DNA from: Shinisaurus crocodilurus
Lineage: Eukaryota; Chordata; Lepidosauria; Squamata; Shinisauridae
NCBI GenBank assembly: GCA_021292165.1
Contig: CM037877.1
Coordinates: 217,351,350 to 217,415,349, forward strand
Direction: 5' to 3'
Length of the DNA stretch: 64,000 nucleotides
In this document: one piece after another, positions 11,558 to 22,299 of the stretch
Numbering within the stretch: position 1 is the first letter of the stretch
Layout: every line of letters starts with the position of its first letter
The notes under the pieces: generated by a model
The model's database searches: none
What the model was told of the DNA's origin: nothing
What the model saw: only the letters and a program-made list of their open reading frames with translations
Made by a program: the position numbers and the translations under genes

Positions 11558-11989
11558 TAATACAAGCCTACATTAATGTGAAGCAAACACAAAGAATTGG
11601 CCACACACAAAAAACACAATGTCTCTCTTAACTAGTGAAGAGATAGATGTGACTGGGTATCATGGAACAGGATTCTGAACCCTCATCCTCAGAAGATTCT
11701 GACTCCTTGTCCTCAGAACATGGTTAATGGTTCAGGGAGAGGACTCAGCTATGGAAAGGGGTCATGGAAACTCCCTGGGACCCTGTTCTCTAGAAAGACC
11801 TCAGGGACCAGTTTCCTTGAATCTAAAGGAAGTCGCATTACTGTCCTCAGACTCCAAAGACTTAGGCCAAAAGGAAACTAGCATGCCATAGCTATTCCCA
11901 TGTTGTCACAGTCTGAGATTGCTAAAACAGGCTAGGGTACTTCAAGAGACAAAGCTCAGTGAGTATGGAGGTGGGGCCAACCAGCCTAA
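11558..11989. other. unassigned sequence
   Basis: No recognised element. Mixed composition with repeated TCAGAAGATTCTGACTC-like phrases near 11690. Confidence 0.4.
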
Positions 11990-11997
11990 GGATTACC

Positions 11998-12999
11998 CAG
12001 GGATGTTGAAGAGTCCTTGGTCTCGAGTCACGAGTCAAGTCACGAGTCTTTGGACCCGAGTCTCAAGTCCGAGTTCGAGTCCTTGGTCCAAAATGGTGAC
12101 TCCCGAGTCCCGAGTCACTCCCAAAGCTGACTCCACGAGTCCCTATTAAAATCAATGGGGGGTTTTCCCAACAAAATAAGGCTACTTCAGATGTGTGGTT
12201 TAAATAAATTCTAGGCACAAGTGTGCCTTTTTATTTCAAAACTCTGCAACTGATTTTGGCAAGAACAGACCAGGCAGAAAAACCCAAAATAACCAGGCAG
12301 GCAGAGGAAGCAGGGAACCCCAAAGCAGGCAGGCAGAGGCCTTTGTCTTGGACAATTCAACTGTTGAACTGGTCAAGAAGAGACCAGGCAGGCAGAGGAG
12401 GCTGGGAACCCCAGACAGGCAGGCAGAGGCAGCCAAACCCAAAATGTCTGAAAGGTTGCATTTTAGAAAAATTTTAAAAAATAAACTTGCTGTACTTCCT
12501 AAAACTTATCCATGTTGCATTTGAGGAACATGATTTTTTCTAAATATTTGGCCCCCATTCTGGAACAGTGAGATCTCATCACAATTCCACCTTCACTGAA
12601 CACCCGCTTCACTGGTGATGAACTTGCTGGAACCAGAAACACACTCAGAGCAGCCACACAGAGTAATCTCAGGTCCTTCTTCTGCCTCTCCCAAGTATGC
12701 AGCACATCAATCAAAATAAATCTTGACACACTGTTGGGGCTGCACTCCTGGTAGCAGTCCATAGTGGCCGAGCAGCAGCGCACCTCGCTTCCATGCGCTC
12801 TTCGCCGGCAATCATGCTCCTCTCCACTCCTTCTGGCACAGCCCAGGGATGTTGAAGAGTCCTTGGTCTTGAGTCCCAAGTTGAGTCTCGAGTCCCATTA
12901 AAAATATTGGGACTCGAGTCCGAGTCGAGTCAGAGGGGTCCCCTCACGACTCAAGTCCGACTCCTGAGTCGAGTCCTCGAGTCCGAGTCCCCATCCCTG
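11998..12999 (-). mobile_element. hAT element with ACTCG-rich ends, copy 2, carrying a transposase remnant
   Basis: Starts CAGGGATGTTGAAGAGTCC and ends GAGTCCCCATCCCTG. The flanks GGATTACC (11990-11997) and GGGTTACC (13000-13007) are an 8-bp duplication with one mismatch. Subterminal zones (12005-12145 and 12855-12990) are packed with CGAGT/ACTCG. It is inverted relative to the copy at 2376-3065 and 312 bp longer. The extra segment encodes the end of a hAT transposase on the minus strand. Confidence 0.92.
12499..12879 (-). pseudogene. hAT transposase C-terminal (dimerisation) fragment
   Basis: The open frame of about 126 codons has its recognisable part in the last 60 residues. LCVAALSVFLVPASSSPVKR is followed by VFSEGG and then ...LEKIMFLKCN, the pattern of the hAT family C-terminal dimerisation domain (conserved S/P-x-E/K-R-x-F-S then L-x-x-L-x-F-L-K). 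The catalytic RNase H-like domain with its acidic residues is absent, so it cannot be an active transposase. Upstream codons are antisense to the subterminal repeats and not meaningful. It is a leftover of the autonomous parent, not a host gene. Confidence 0.8.
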
Positions 13000-13007
13000 G
13001 GGTTACC

Positions 13008-14296
13008 ACACTCTTATTTAAAGCTCAATCTTGCTTTGCTCCATGTTGGAGCATAATACAGACAACGTTATCTGGTTTCCAGCTGCAGCACCACTTGGAG
13101 TTTTCTTTTGTTCTGATCTCTTTCCATCTTGCTTTCCTGATAAACCTGACCTGACCAAACCTGATCTGATTCATAGCAGAACCCTGCAACCCAGGCTACA
13201 GTGCAGGACCTTGACAGAACCCATGGCCTGAAGCAGTACACTGGGCAAGAAAGTAAAAAAAGTGCTGGTGAAGGAATTCCCCAGTGACATGGGACCTTTG
13301 TTAATTTTCAGACCAAGAAGCATGTCTAAGAAGAAATGCTAGAAATCTCTTGCCTTTCCTGATAATGGCAACAGAAATGAAGCAGGCCCCAGCATTTGTG
13401 TGGCATAAGCCTAAGCAGGGCATCTTTGCCTACAGATACCTTACTTGTATAATGGGTTTGAAAAGGGCCCAGGAGACTTACAAGTAACCTAGAAGGGCTA
13501 TAAATATGTAATGCACAAACACAACAGAATTGCAGCATGATACCTTGGCTTATTCTAAATTCCAAGCAATGCAGTTTCAACAACCGCTGCTATTTGTTAA
13601 TGTGTTATGCTGCAGCTATGCATTTTGGATCAGCTACAAAGTTGATTTTATTGCAGAGACAGAGGGTGTCCCTGAAGTATGTTCCCGCCACTCAGGCTGG
13701 TTTCCTTCTTTCCCCTATCATTCAGCTACATCAGCCTCAATATTTAATAGCCATATGCCCCAAAAAAGCTCCTGTGAAATTCACAGGGATTTGCAATGTA
13801 ATGTTTTTTAAGCCACTAAATAAGGAGATGAATGTTGTCCATGTGCCAAACACAATGAACCCCCCCTTGAATCTAGAGTAACTTTTGCAATGATGTGGCT
13901 GTTGGGATCCAAGTTAGTCATAGTTTCATTTATTTGGTGGGCTGTGTGTTTTGTACTGCTAATTCTGCATAAGACAAAATTCCAATGAACTTGCCACTAT
14001 ATGGGGGGGGGGGGGAATTACCCTATTAAATCCACTATGTTGGCATTTTATACATAAGGAATAGAAACCCGGTTCACACATGCAGGTTCATCACCTGATG
14101 GCAGCACGATCAAACAAAGATTTGCATCTCTGAGTGGGCTGTGAGAGACTATCGCCCACTGTCCCCCCCCCCCCAAATGCAATACTTTTCAGTAGAGTCA
14201 GTTCACATACATTCAGCCCTAGGGCTGGTTCACATATGTATGCTACTCATTACCAGTTGACAGCAGCATCAAGTGATGGCTTGCATATGTGCATAG
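13008..14296. other. unassigned sequence with two weak internal repeats
   Basis: No exon recognised. GGTTCACACATGCAGGTTCA near 14072 and GGCTGGTTCACATATG near 14223 each start a related block (GGCAGCAC-GATCAA and GACAGCAGCATCAAG), a diverged direct repeat pair probably from an old MITE. Homopolymer runs: G at 14002-14014, C at 14162-14174. Confidence 0.35.
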
Positions 14297-14690
14297 AAAG
14301 CCTGTTGCTCAGTGGAAGAGCACATACTTTGCATACTAAAGGAACAAGGTTCCATCCCTGGCATCTCCATGTTGGGCCTGAAAAGCGCCCTGACTGAAAC
14401 CCTGGATAACCATGGCCAGTCAATACAGACAAGGCCAGCATCAAGGCTTGGCATGACTGGGCACCTGCTGAGGGCCCACACGCCAGTAGAGGGCCCACTG
14501 GCAAGAGGCCCCGGACCTGCTCTTCCTTGTCTTGAGGGAGGGGACCCATTGAGGGTGTCTTCCCCAATAGCCCTCCAAAACCTAGAGCTGGTACTGTAGA
14601 CAACACTGAACTAGATGGACCAGTGGTTTCGCTTGGTATTAGGCTGCTTCCTATGTACCTTGACCTATGTACCTTCCTATGTACCTTGAT
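14297..14690 (+). mobile_element. tRNA-Ala-derived SINE, interrupted
   Basis: The head has a pol III box A (TTGCTCAGTGGAAGAGC) and box B (GGTTCCATCCC). The anticodon-loop region CTTTGCATACTAAAGG resembles tRNA-Ala(UGC). The body continues CCTGACTGAAACCCTGGATAACC, and the 3' end reads ACACTGAACTAGATGGACCAGTGG then TAGGCTGCTTCCTATGTACC. It closes with three copies of a TATGTACCTT unit. The body is split by a 163-bp insert at 14432-14594. A second copy is at 49655-49790. Confidence 0.75.
14432..14594 (+). mobile_element. short X-family insert inside the tRNA-Ala SINE
   Basis: Begins AGGCCAGCATCAAGG and continues TGGGCACCTGCTGAGGGCCC, the end sequence of repeat X (complement of 43650-43710 and of 53960-54020). 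It ends CTAGAGCTGGTAC. SINE sequence on both sides repeats as TACAGACA and TGTAGACA (6 of 8), a likely old 8-bp duplication. Confidence 0.6.
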
Positions 14691-15194
14691 GTAACGAGTG
14701 GCTATTTTTGGAAAAAATACCATCTCGTTACATCACATTTGAAAACATTGAGATACAAAAGAAGTTGCCGCCTTCTAATAAATTATATATTCAGATAAAA
14801 CAGAATCAAACAAATAAAAGGGTCATTTTAAAATGTTTCTTTGTACAATGCCTTTTTTTTTCCTCCGAAGGGAAGTCCAGAGTACACTACAAGGTTGTAC
14901 TGCGATAAGAGAAGCATTTCAGTGGAAGAGCCGCCTGTGACTGCACACTGCCATTTGACAAAAGCTTTCACTTTGCAGATAGCACAGGATCCTTTTATTC
15001 TCAGAGACAGAGAATGACTCTAATGTGACCTCTTTAATTTCCTCAGGGAGTACGTGAAATCATTTCTTCCTGTAATTTGGTCTCTTGCTTGAAAGGGACA
15101 GTGCAATCGCAACTAGCTAGGTGAGATTTCAGACCAAGGTCTGGATCCAGAAAAGCATGTTTAAAGTCTCAGTCTGGCATTGAGTGAGTTGATA
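14691..15194. other. unassigned sequence
   Basis: Starts with an imperfect hairpin GTAACGAGTGGCTATTTTT / AAAAAATACCATCTCGTTAC at 14692-14732. The remainder is unrecognised. Confidence 0.4.
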
Positions 15195-15270
15195 TTTACT
15201 TATTTACTTTATTTAACTCCTTTCTGCCCACCCACTCAAGCTGATTCACAGTTTAAATTTAAAATAATGA
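15195..15270 (-). repeat. L2/SINE tail fragment
   Basis: TTATTTACTTTATTTAACTC then CTTTCTGCCCACCCACTCAAG and GCTGATTCACAG resembles the complement of an L2-type tail with its TAAA repeats. Short and diverged. Confidence 0.35.
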
Positions 15271-15769
15271 CTTACGGTTGAATTGCTGCTACATGAAAGA
15301 GGGGAAAGGACATGGAGGGAAGAGGACAAGAAGCATATCTGGGGTGCCATGATGAACGCAAGAGAGAATTCTGGGAAGGGAGGAGCCAAAGGGCTCTTGG
15401 TCCCAGCTGAACTGGAGGGGGGCTTCTCTTTTTATCCCCCTCACGCTAAGACAGCCAGATGGGGGGACACATGATTTTGCATTGGGCCTTACAATTTGCA
15501 GAGATCCACTAATGCCAAAGGAAGGGGTGGGGAGGTGATTTTTTGCCAGTGCCTCCTCTCCCCTGGGACCCTAGAAAATCTGCTCCAGGGGATTAGGGGA
15601 CCCGCCAGAGGTTCATGAGGGCAGGGCAGGGCAGGGCAGGGCAGGGGACTCTCTGTGGAACGGCCAGTCTGAATCCAACCTAATGTAAGGAGGCTGCCAC
15701 TTCTGCATTGCCAAAAAACGAGAATTGCATCACCAAACGAAAGAACAAATGAGGACACGAATTTGCGAA
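15271..15769. other. unassigned sequence with a (GGGCA)n tract
   Basis: A GGGCA pentamer repeat lies at about 15622-15646. A 24-bp string ACAATTTGCAGAGATCCACTAATG (positions 15491-15514) recurs exactly at 17211-17234. Nothing else is recognised. Confidence 0.4.
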
Positions 15770-16049
15770 AGACTTGATTATGCAAATTTATAGTATAGGT
15801 GCACATTTTAAAAAACAATTTAAAAAGAAATACAGTACATCTCACCATAGTGGGGAAGACTGACTAGGTGACCTGTGCACCTGCTCAGTCTGCACTCTAG
15901 GTGCTAAGTGTTGATGGGCAACTCCAAGGTTTCTGCTCTCCCTCCTTGTGGCTCTTTGACTTCAAAGCAGACTTGGACTGGTCAGCCCGTCAAACCGAGG
16001 ACTGTCCTCTTCCAGGTCTACAAAAGTAAAGTAGGACATCTGGCCACCC
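15770..16049 (-). mobile_element. TIR repeat W, copy 3
   Basis: Inverted relative to the other W copies: TATGCAAATTTATAG at the left, CATCTCACCATAG near 15838, GAGGACTGTCCTCTTCCAGG near 15998, and the terminal TGGCCACCC at 16041-16049 followed by TA. The other end is not identifiable. Confidence 0.55.
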
Positions 16050-16052
16050 TAT

Positions 16053-16098
16053 CTCTGTCTGTCTGTCTGTCTCTCTCCCTCCCTGCCTCTCTCTCTCC
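16053..16098. repeat. (CTGT)n/(CT)n low-complexity tract
   Basis: CTGT units passing into CTCTCC and CTCT units. Confidence 0.85.
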
Positions 16099-17358
16099 AC
16101 AAGCTACACCTGATCAGGCAGCTATTATAGATTCTGTTAGGGGCTTTATCTTAAGTAATTTTTGATACTAAAATTGTTTGAAGAAACCGACATCCTGCTC
16201 AGACCACATCTCTGCAATTTGCCTGAAGGATCTTGTAGAAGCAGGCTTCTGTGCATGGTTCAGTTGTAGCAGCAGGGGGTGCAAGAGGAGGCAACAATGT
16301 AGAAATTATTTATTGTATTTTATTTATTAATGCATGAAGAATTGCATGCGTTGCCCCGGTTGGTCCCATTGCAGCTTTTTCTAGGATTCCTGTTTTCTGG
16401 ACTTTCTTTCTTTCTTTTCTTTTTCTTTCTTTCTTTTTTTTTTTTTACCGAATTCACAATTACCTGGATGGGGACAACATGGCTGAGTACATGGCTTTGG
16501 AGGATCACTTGAAATCAAGGTGATTTGCAGCCTGGATTGAAACAGCAGATTTAGGTGTGGTAGACACCATCAGTCACTGCCCTCTGCTACCTCCCCAGTA
16601 CCTCTGCCGCCTTCCCTAGGGATACTGCAGCAAGGATCAAATCCCTTTATCACTATGCCTTTTATAACTGTGCGTGATTCAATTAAGACTTGATTACATA
16701 GATATGGTTTTCTAGAATCACTACTATTACAGCTTGCAATTCCAAACCCCACCCAACTCTCAGCAAGTCTCTGCTATGTTCAGCTATGGGACTTGTTCAG
16801 ATCTTGGGAATCCTAGCTTTTATTTTTTATGCACAAATATGTTTCTAGTCCTCATGACTGCAGAGAAACATTTGTAAGTGTGCTGGTGACATTGCTGACG
16901 TTTAGGTATATGGTGGCAAATAAAGCCCAAATTAATGGTTTTGTCATTTATTATGATTTTTCAACACATATATCCAGATTTATTAAAACCTTTCTCAAGC
17001 CCATCACCTTCTATGCTCATGATAATGACATGATATGACATTATGTTCAGGCAGCTATGCAAACATTGCCTTTAGTGCTGAACCAGACCTAGCCCTATGC
17101 TAAAAACATGGTGTTATGGCACTATCAAACCAAGTGGATGACAAATTGCCACTGTCAATTATGTTGTACATGTACATTCAGGATTATCCATGGATTGGTA
17201 GATTCATGATACAATTTGCAGAGATCCACTAATGGATTAAAAGTGCTATCAGGTTTCAATTTTTTTAGACAGCAAGAGGCTCTTTTACTAAGAGTCATTC
17301 TGTTGTATTGTTATGTTGCATTTTAATGTGAACCACTTAGGGATTTTAATATATTTAT
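16099..17358. other. unassigned sequence with a polypyrimidine tract
   Basis: A pyrimidine-only tract of CTTT units and T-runs spans about 16401-16446. The second copy of the 24-bp repeat lies at 17211-17234. No exon supported. Confidence 0.4.
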
Positions 17359-17434
17359 GGCGCAATCCTATGCAAATTTAGACAGAAACAAGGCCTAGAA
17401 CTCCCAGCATGCCCCACCCATGCTGGGGCATGCT
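17359..17434. mobile_element. half copy of the TTA-flanked palindromic MITE
   Basis: GGCGCAATCCTATGCAAATT and GACAGAAACAAGG match the left arm of the element at 735-867, followed by the palindromic core CATGCCCCACCCATGCTGGGGCATG. The right arm is missing. Confidence 0.6.
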
Positions 17435-18325
17435 GCATAGTCTCCAACTGCCCTGAAAATGCCAGGACTGTCCGGAACACCCTTAAGCCATCACGGCTTC
17501 TCACTTTGTTATGCAGAGTCCCGAATTCCCCTGCCTCCCGCAACTGCAAGCTACTTTAAGCTGCCTTACAAGGGCCATGGGCAAAATGTGAATAGTCCAT
17601 GTGGAAATCTAAACTCCCTGTACAAAGGCTAGACCAAAGCCCTTTTCTCTGGCATGTTAGATTTTGCACTGCAGGAATTAAAATAAATAAATAAGATGAC
17701 ACAACCAACTTATGCAACAAAAAACACTTCAGCAAACCTTTGTGTTCCCTGTCTAAATGCTGTAAAGTGTCTCAGAGAATCCACACTGCACTAAAACAAG
17801 CCCTTTGCATGCTGATGGCCAACTGTTTTATACTATTGACTAGCAGAGGGAGAAAAACAGGATTTTAATTAGTACCTAGGGAACCTCATTATACTGGAGG
17901 TCAAACTTGCACCTGGATTTTGCTTGCAAAGCAAGTTCATCCTGAGAATAGATGAATTCTTCAGCCAAAAGGTAGATGTCAGACTGCTAGATGTTAGATG
18001 TTTTGGAAGGTCAACACTTTCCTCCTCTGTGGAAAAGCACTTGGGAGATGGGCATACTATTGAGGAGGAAATAATGGCCAACAGGGAAACATTCTGTCCC
18101 CCTCTTCCACTGATCAGATTTCCAAACAGATACACCCCAGCTGCTCTTCATTAAAAACAAAAAAACCCAAAAAACCCTTAGACAGTTCAGCAACTATACA
18201 GCTAATACTATTTAGGGCCAACACCTTCGATTTTCAAGAATTCTAGTACTTAGGCCTATTGTCTGTACAAAGTACTTTACCCCCCCCCCCCAGTGGAGTA
18301 AATTATTTTTTAAATGTAGCTAAGG
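17435..18325. other. unassigned sequence
   Basis: The frames at 17924-18154 (76 codons plus) and 17869-18135 (88 codons minus) overlap antisense and carry no motif. A C-run lies at 18281-18291. Confidence 0.4.
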
Positions 18326-18622
18326 AAAACAGAGGTCTGCAACCTGTTCTCTATCATCCAGGTACCTGTAGGACCCAAAATAATGGGCATAAGTTACAGG
18401 AAGGCAGATTTCGGCTGAACATCAGGAAAAACGTCCTAATGGTGAGAGCAGTCAGACAATGGAACTGACTGCCTAGGGAGCTGCTGGGCTCTCCATCACT
18501 CAAGATATTCAAGCAGAGACTGGACAGCCATCTGTCAGGGATGCTTTAAACTGGATTCCTGCACTGAGCAAGGGGTTGGACTTGATGGCCTAAATAGCCC
18601 CTTCCAGCTCTATGATTCTGTA
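18326..18622 (+). mobile_element. CR1 LINE 3' end
   Basis: Typical CR1 terminal sequence: GGAAGGCAGATTTCGGCTGA then ACATCAGGAAAAACGTCC, GACAATGGAACTGACTGCC, CTGGACAGCCATCTGTCAGG, and the tail GGGGTTGGACTTGATGGCC ... CTTCCAGCTCTATGATTCTG. The ORF2 remnant is not readable. The last 70 bp are the sequence also used as the tail of the 5S SINEs here. Confidence 0.85.
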
Positions 18623-18776
18623 AACATAGCAGTATGCATGTAGCACAATGCTTTTCCTCTCTTGAGGAAATGGACTTTTGTTTTGTTTTTTAAATGGGTG
18701 TAAGGGCAGATTACCTCTGAACATGTACAGAGCAGGGGTGCTAATTTGCATATGCTCTAAAGTCTCTAAGTAGGAA

Positions 18777-18920
18777 TCATAGGATCATAGAGTTGGAAGG
18801 GGCCTACAAGGCCATCGAGTCCAACCCCCTGCTCAATGCAGGAAACTAGAGGAGGGGTCTCCCATCCAAGTAATAACCAGGCCTGACCCTGCTTAGCTTT
18901 CCACACTCAGACAAACTGAG

Positions 18921-18921
<1 letters not shown>
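18777..18921 (-). mobile_element. 5S-derived SINE, copy 2, head replaced by (CT)n
   Basis: On the minus strand the CR1-like tail (GTTGGAAGGGGCCTACAAGG on plus) and the 5S control-region block are intact. The first ~20 bp of the head are missing, and a CT/GT microsatellite begins exactly where they should be. Confidence 0.85.

Positions 18922-18961
<40 letters not shown>
18922..18961. repeat. (CT)n(GT)n microsatellite
   Basis: CT dinucleotides followed by four GT units, abutting the truncated SINE head. Confidence 0.95.
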
Positions 18962-19593
18962 CTTTAAAGGATCCTGTCTCCTAAGGACACCCCTATTTGT
19001 AAAAAGGGATGTATGGAGAGGGGAGAGGAGGGAATTTGATTTCAGAAAACCTCAGACAGAAAGATTCAGGGGGAGGGGCAGCAGGAGGTGAAGCACATGT
19101 GGGCAAAAAACTACCTATTCCAGGGGGATCAGGTGCAACAGAGATGATCAAGGGCCCTGTACATTTATTTCAGCAAGTGCCCACAGACAGCAGGGTGGTG
19201 GGGCAGATGGCCTCTCAGAGATTTGGGGCTCCAAATGAAAGATTTGGGGCTCCAGCCCTAGTGGGCCATCCCGTAACACTACCTCTGGTGCAGAGTGATA
19301 CTCTTCCCATTACTTGGGGAATTGGGAGAGTAGGACAAATAATAAGGAACAACAACAACCACGTGCATTTGAGCACCCTGTAATCTGATATGTGGGTCCA
19401 GCTTTGGTTCATCAGTGAGGGAAAGCAAAATGTACATACTCACCCCTAAGGCACTCATTTCAGTATCATTTCGTATGATACAAGGCTGAGTCATTGCACT
19501 GAAAATGCTACCAGGGCTGAACCATCGTATCCTGGGACTTAGACAGACAGCACTGGTTCAAACCAAGCCTCTGCTGATTTATTTCCCTTGCAA
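18962..19593. other. unassigned sequence
   Basis: Contains AGATTTGGGGCTCCA twice in tandem near 19218-19252. The 124-codon frame at 19009-19383 has no domain. Confidence 0.4.
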
Positions 19594-19778
19594 TCGGCCA
19601 ATGTGGTGCAGTGGTTAGACTCAGTCCAGAGTGACCTGAGTTGAAATCCCTACACAGGCATGAAGCTTGTTGGCTGACCTTGGTTCAATCACCATCACTC
19701 TCAATCTAACCTACCTTATAGGGCTATTGTGAGGATAAAAATGGGAGATGGGAAATTGACAAAACTGCTCTGAGTTCC
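19594..19778 (+). mobile_element. MIR-like tRNA-derived SINE
   Basis: Head CCAATGTGGTGCAGTGGTTAG (box A-like), box B-like GAGTTGAAATCCC, then the core GGCTGACCTTGGTTCAATCACC. It ends in the TCTCAATCTAACCTACC and ATTGTGAGGATAAAAATGGG stretch common to this family. Confidence 0.7.
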
Positions 19779-19784
19779 TTAGAC

Positions 19785-20082
19785 CAGACATAAGGAACGT
19801 GTGTCCCTCCAGATATTGTTGGACTGCAGTTCCCTTCACCATTGGGGATGCTGGCCAGGGCTGATAGGAGTTGCAGTCCAACAGGGCTGTGGCTTATGCT
19901 GGCTCAGCTTGTCTGAGTGTGGCAAGCTAAGCAGGGTCAGGCCTGGCTATTACTTGGATGGGAGACCCCCCTCTAGTTTCCTGCATTGAACAGGGGTTGC
20001 TCGATAGCCTTGTAGGCTCCTTCCAACTCTATGATCTATGAAATCTAACATCTGGAGAGCTACACGTTCTCCATCCATGCCT
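19785..20082. mobile_element. palindromic MITE split by a 5S SINE
   Basis: Left arm CATAAGGAACGTGTGTCCC then CCAGATATTGTTGGACTGCAG. Right arm GAGTTGCAGTCCAACA, resuming after the SINE as ACATCTGGAGAGCTACACG then TTCTCC. The arms are reverse complements once the SINE at 19886-20046 is ignored, so the MITE is older. Confidence 0.75.
19886..20046 (+). mobile_element. 5S-derived SINE, copy 3
   Basis: GTGGCTTATGCTGGCTCAGC head, 5S-like GCTAAGCAGGGTCAGGCCTG and TTACTTGGATGGGAGACC, then the CR1-like tail ending CTCTATGATCTATGAAATC. Inserted within the palindromic MITE arm. TCCAACA before it and TCTAACA after it suggest a short target duplication. Confidence 0.88.
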
Positions 20083-20292
20083 TAAGAGGAAGGGAAGAAT
20101 ACAAATGTAATAAATATATTCCTATTCCTCTCTGTACAGTGGAAGACAAGAGGGGGAAGATGAAGGAAACAACATAAGCAAAATTATCTGGATCTGGAGA
20201 GCCACAATCCAACCACAGAGTCAGCTAGTTCTTGGGTTGTTGGATTGTTTTCTTTTTTTGGTAGCACATGTGCAACACAAAAGCACTGATAA

Positions 20293-20305
20293 CTCTCTCT
20301 CTCTC

Positions 20306-20356
<51 letters not shown>
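20293..20356. repeat. (CT)n(CA)n microsatellite
   Basis: A CT tract directly followed by about seventeen CA units. Confidence 0.95.
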
Positions 20357-20359
<3 letters not shown>

Positions 20360-21211
20360 CAATGATGAAAACTTGCAGTGGTATACCTACTCAAGACAAC
20401 TTTACGTGGGCACCATCTGGACAATTTCTATTAGAGCACCAGGGGAGATGAGCTATACTCCATACATCTCTCCCTCTGCTGAGGCCTATGGATTAATTCT
20501 CTTAAAAGTGAGGTAAGAACAACTATCCTCTCCTCCATGGTAAACTGTTCTGAGGCTGAGAAATGTAATAGATTAAACACACACAGAGAGAGACTGAAAA
20601 ACAGCACTAGAATTCAGAGCTCATGGGAAGAGCTCTTCTGCATTTACTGTGTTTTTTAGCTGTCATTTTAGAGCCGGAAATTATAAATCTGCTCCCACAG
20701 TATGGCCTTTCTTGTCTCTTTGCTGGGCTGTAATAGCTTCCCTGAAGAAGACACAGGGATCCTTACCAGCCTCTGAGCTGGCATCAGCTAAAAAGAAAGA
20801 AAAGAAAGGCTACTTTTATTTAACATAACCAATCAGGCAGAATTGATTAATGTATTCCCAGCTCTTACACTTTCCTGAATGGAGGACTTCAGGGGTAATA
20901 AGTGAAGCAATACAAATCCTCAGTAAGAAGCCGCCTTAATGTCTGCAGTGGTGGACCTCTTTGTAATTATCAAGATGGAATTGGTTGTCTTTCTGCAAAT
21001 GGACTATAATGAAAGGTCTTCATGCAAAGCTAAGTGGAGGGGAAGAGGCTGCCTTTTCACCTTAGGGACAAAATTTGCATCTCCCCCTCCCCCAAGCAGA
21101 CAGGTGTGATTATTCTAGTCATAGGAAGTGGGGGGGATGTCTTTGTGTAAGATGGCTATTCCGGTAGAGTAGAAACATGAATAGGCTCTACTCCATGTCC
21201 TTAGACTCTAA
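20357..21211. other. unassigned sequence, possibly conserved non-coding
   Basis: 20600-21050 is repeat-free and AT-rich, with TAATNN motifs and CAATCAGGCAGAATTGATTA. It is a plausible conserved non-coding block but shows no exon. This is an impression from composition only. Confidence 0.3.
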
Positions 21212-21458
21212 TATATTTTTATTTATTATATTTATATCCCACCTTTTTTCCTGCAAGGAACCCAAGGCAGCTTACATAATCCTCCTCCTCCTCTTCCTCT
21301 CCATTTTATCCTCACAACAACCCTGTGAGGTAGGTTAGGCTGAGAGCCAGTGACTGGCCCAAAGTCACCCAGTGGGTTTCATGGTCGAGTGGGGACTAGA
21401 ACCCGGATCTCCCGAGTCCCTGTCCAACACTCTATAACCACTACGCCACACTGGCTCA
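21212..21458 (-). mobile_element. MIR-like tRNA-derived SINE, full length
   Basis: Minus strand: head GAGCCAGTGTGGCGTAGTGG TTATAG, box B GGGTTCTAGTCC, core CACTGGGTGACTTTGGGCC, then CTCACAGGGTTGTTGTGAGG, and the tail CTGCCTTGGGTTCC ... AAAAAAGGTGGGATATAAAT with TAAA repeats. The tail matches the L2-type 3' end at 11030-11080, the likely partner LINE. Confidence 0.85.
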
Positions 21459-22291
21459 TATTAGGTGGAAATGCTAATATTTCAGGTTGTCTTAAGCCTT
21501 AAGGAAAAACCTGAGTGAGAATTAGAAATATGTGAAATTTGTTTCTTAATTTCCTCAGGTTTCCTTGCTCTTTTGCCCCATGATCTCAGATATCCATGAA
21601 AACTTCACAGAATGTGTCAAATATTGTTGTTTTTATGAACAGCAGACATAAATTGGATGTGCAATCAGATGCCATCTATCTACTCCATTGCTTTCAATGG
21701 GTTGCACATTTGGATGCCCATTCTGTAATTATTTTTAAACTCTAACTTGTTCCCTGATGGAACAGTATTATTATTTTTTTTAGAGATAGCTTCTTCAGCT
21801 ACTGTAGGTAAGTTTGGGTAAGTGTGACCTAGCTATAGAAGATCACATTTCATACCATGTCTTCTTCACCACTTCCAACTCCACTTCACAAAGGAAACAA
21901 GAAAGAGGGCTAAATTCCCAATTGCATGCTGATAAAAAGACAATAATGATGATTTGCCTGGTGCAGAGTCTCCATATCTGTAGTGGAACTATTTCACCAA
22001 AATTGCTTAGAGGAAAGGGCCAAAGGGTACATAGGGAACAAACTTTAAAGAAGAGATTTTATGTTTCCAGATCAAAGAATCAAGCCTGCAACTCTGTTAA
22101 TGGGTCAAATAATATCAGCCATACTATCATCAGCATGTGCCATCAACTGCCGACAATTCTTTTTGACTGTTTCCATCAGCTATAAATAACATCCCCTATG
22201 TTATAGAATAAACAGATACAAATCAGACAACAAAAACAGAAATAAATGGTGTGTGTGTGTGTGTTTATTTCTCTGGATGCTCCATTTCTGA
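21459..22291. other. unassigned sequence
   Basis: No repeat recognised except a short GT tract at 22247-22264. The 123-codon frame at 21814-22185 shows no motif. Confidence 0.4.
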
Positions 22292-22299
22292 CTTTAGAG

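Noticed and set aside
14297..14360. tRNA gene (boxes A and B, Ala-like anticodon arm)
   Set aside because: No acceptor-stem pairing or terminator. It continues into a SINE body with a repeated tail.
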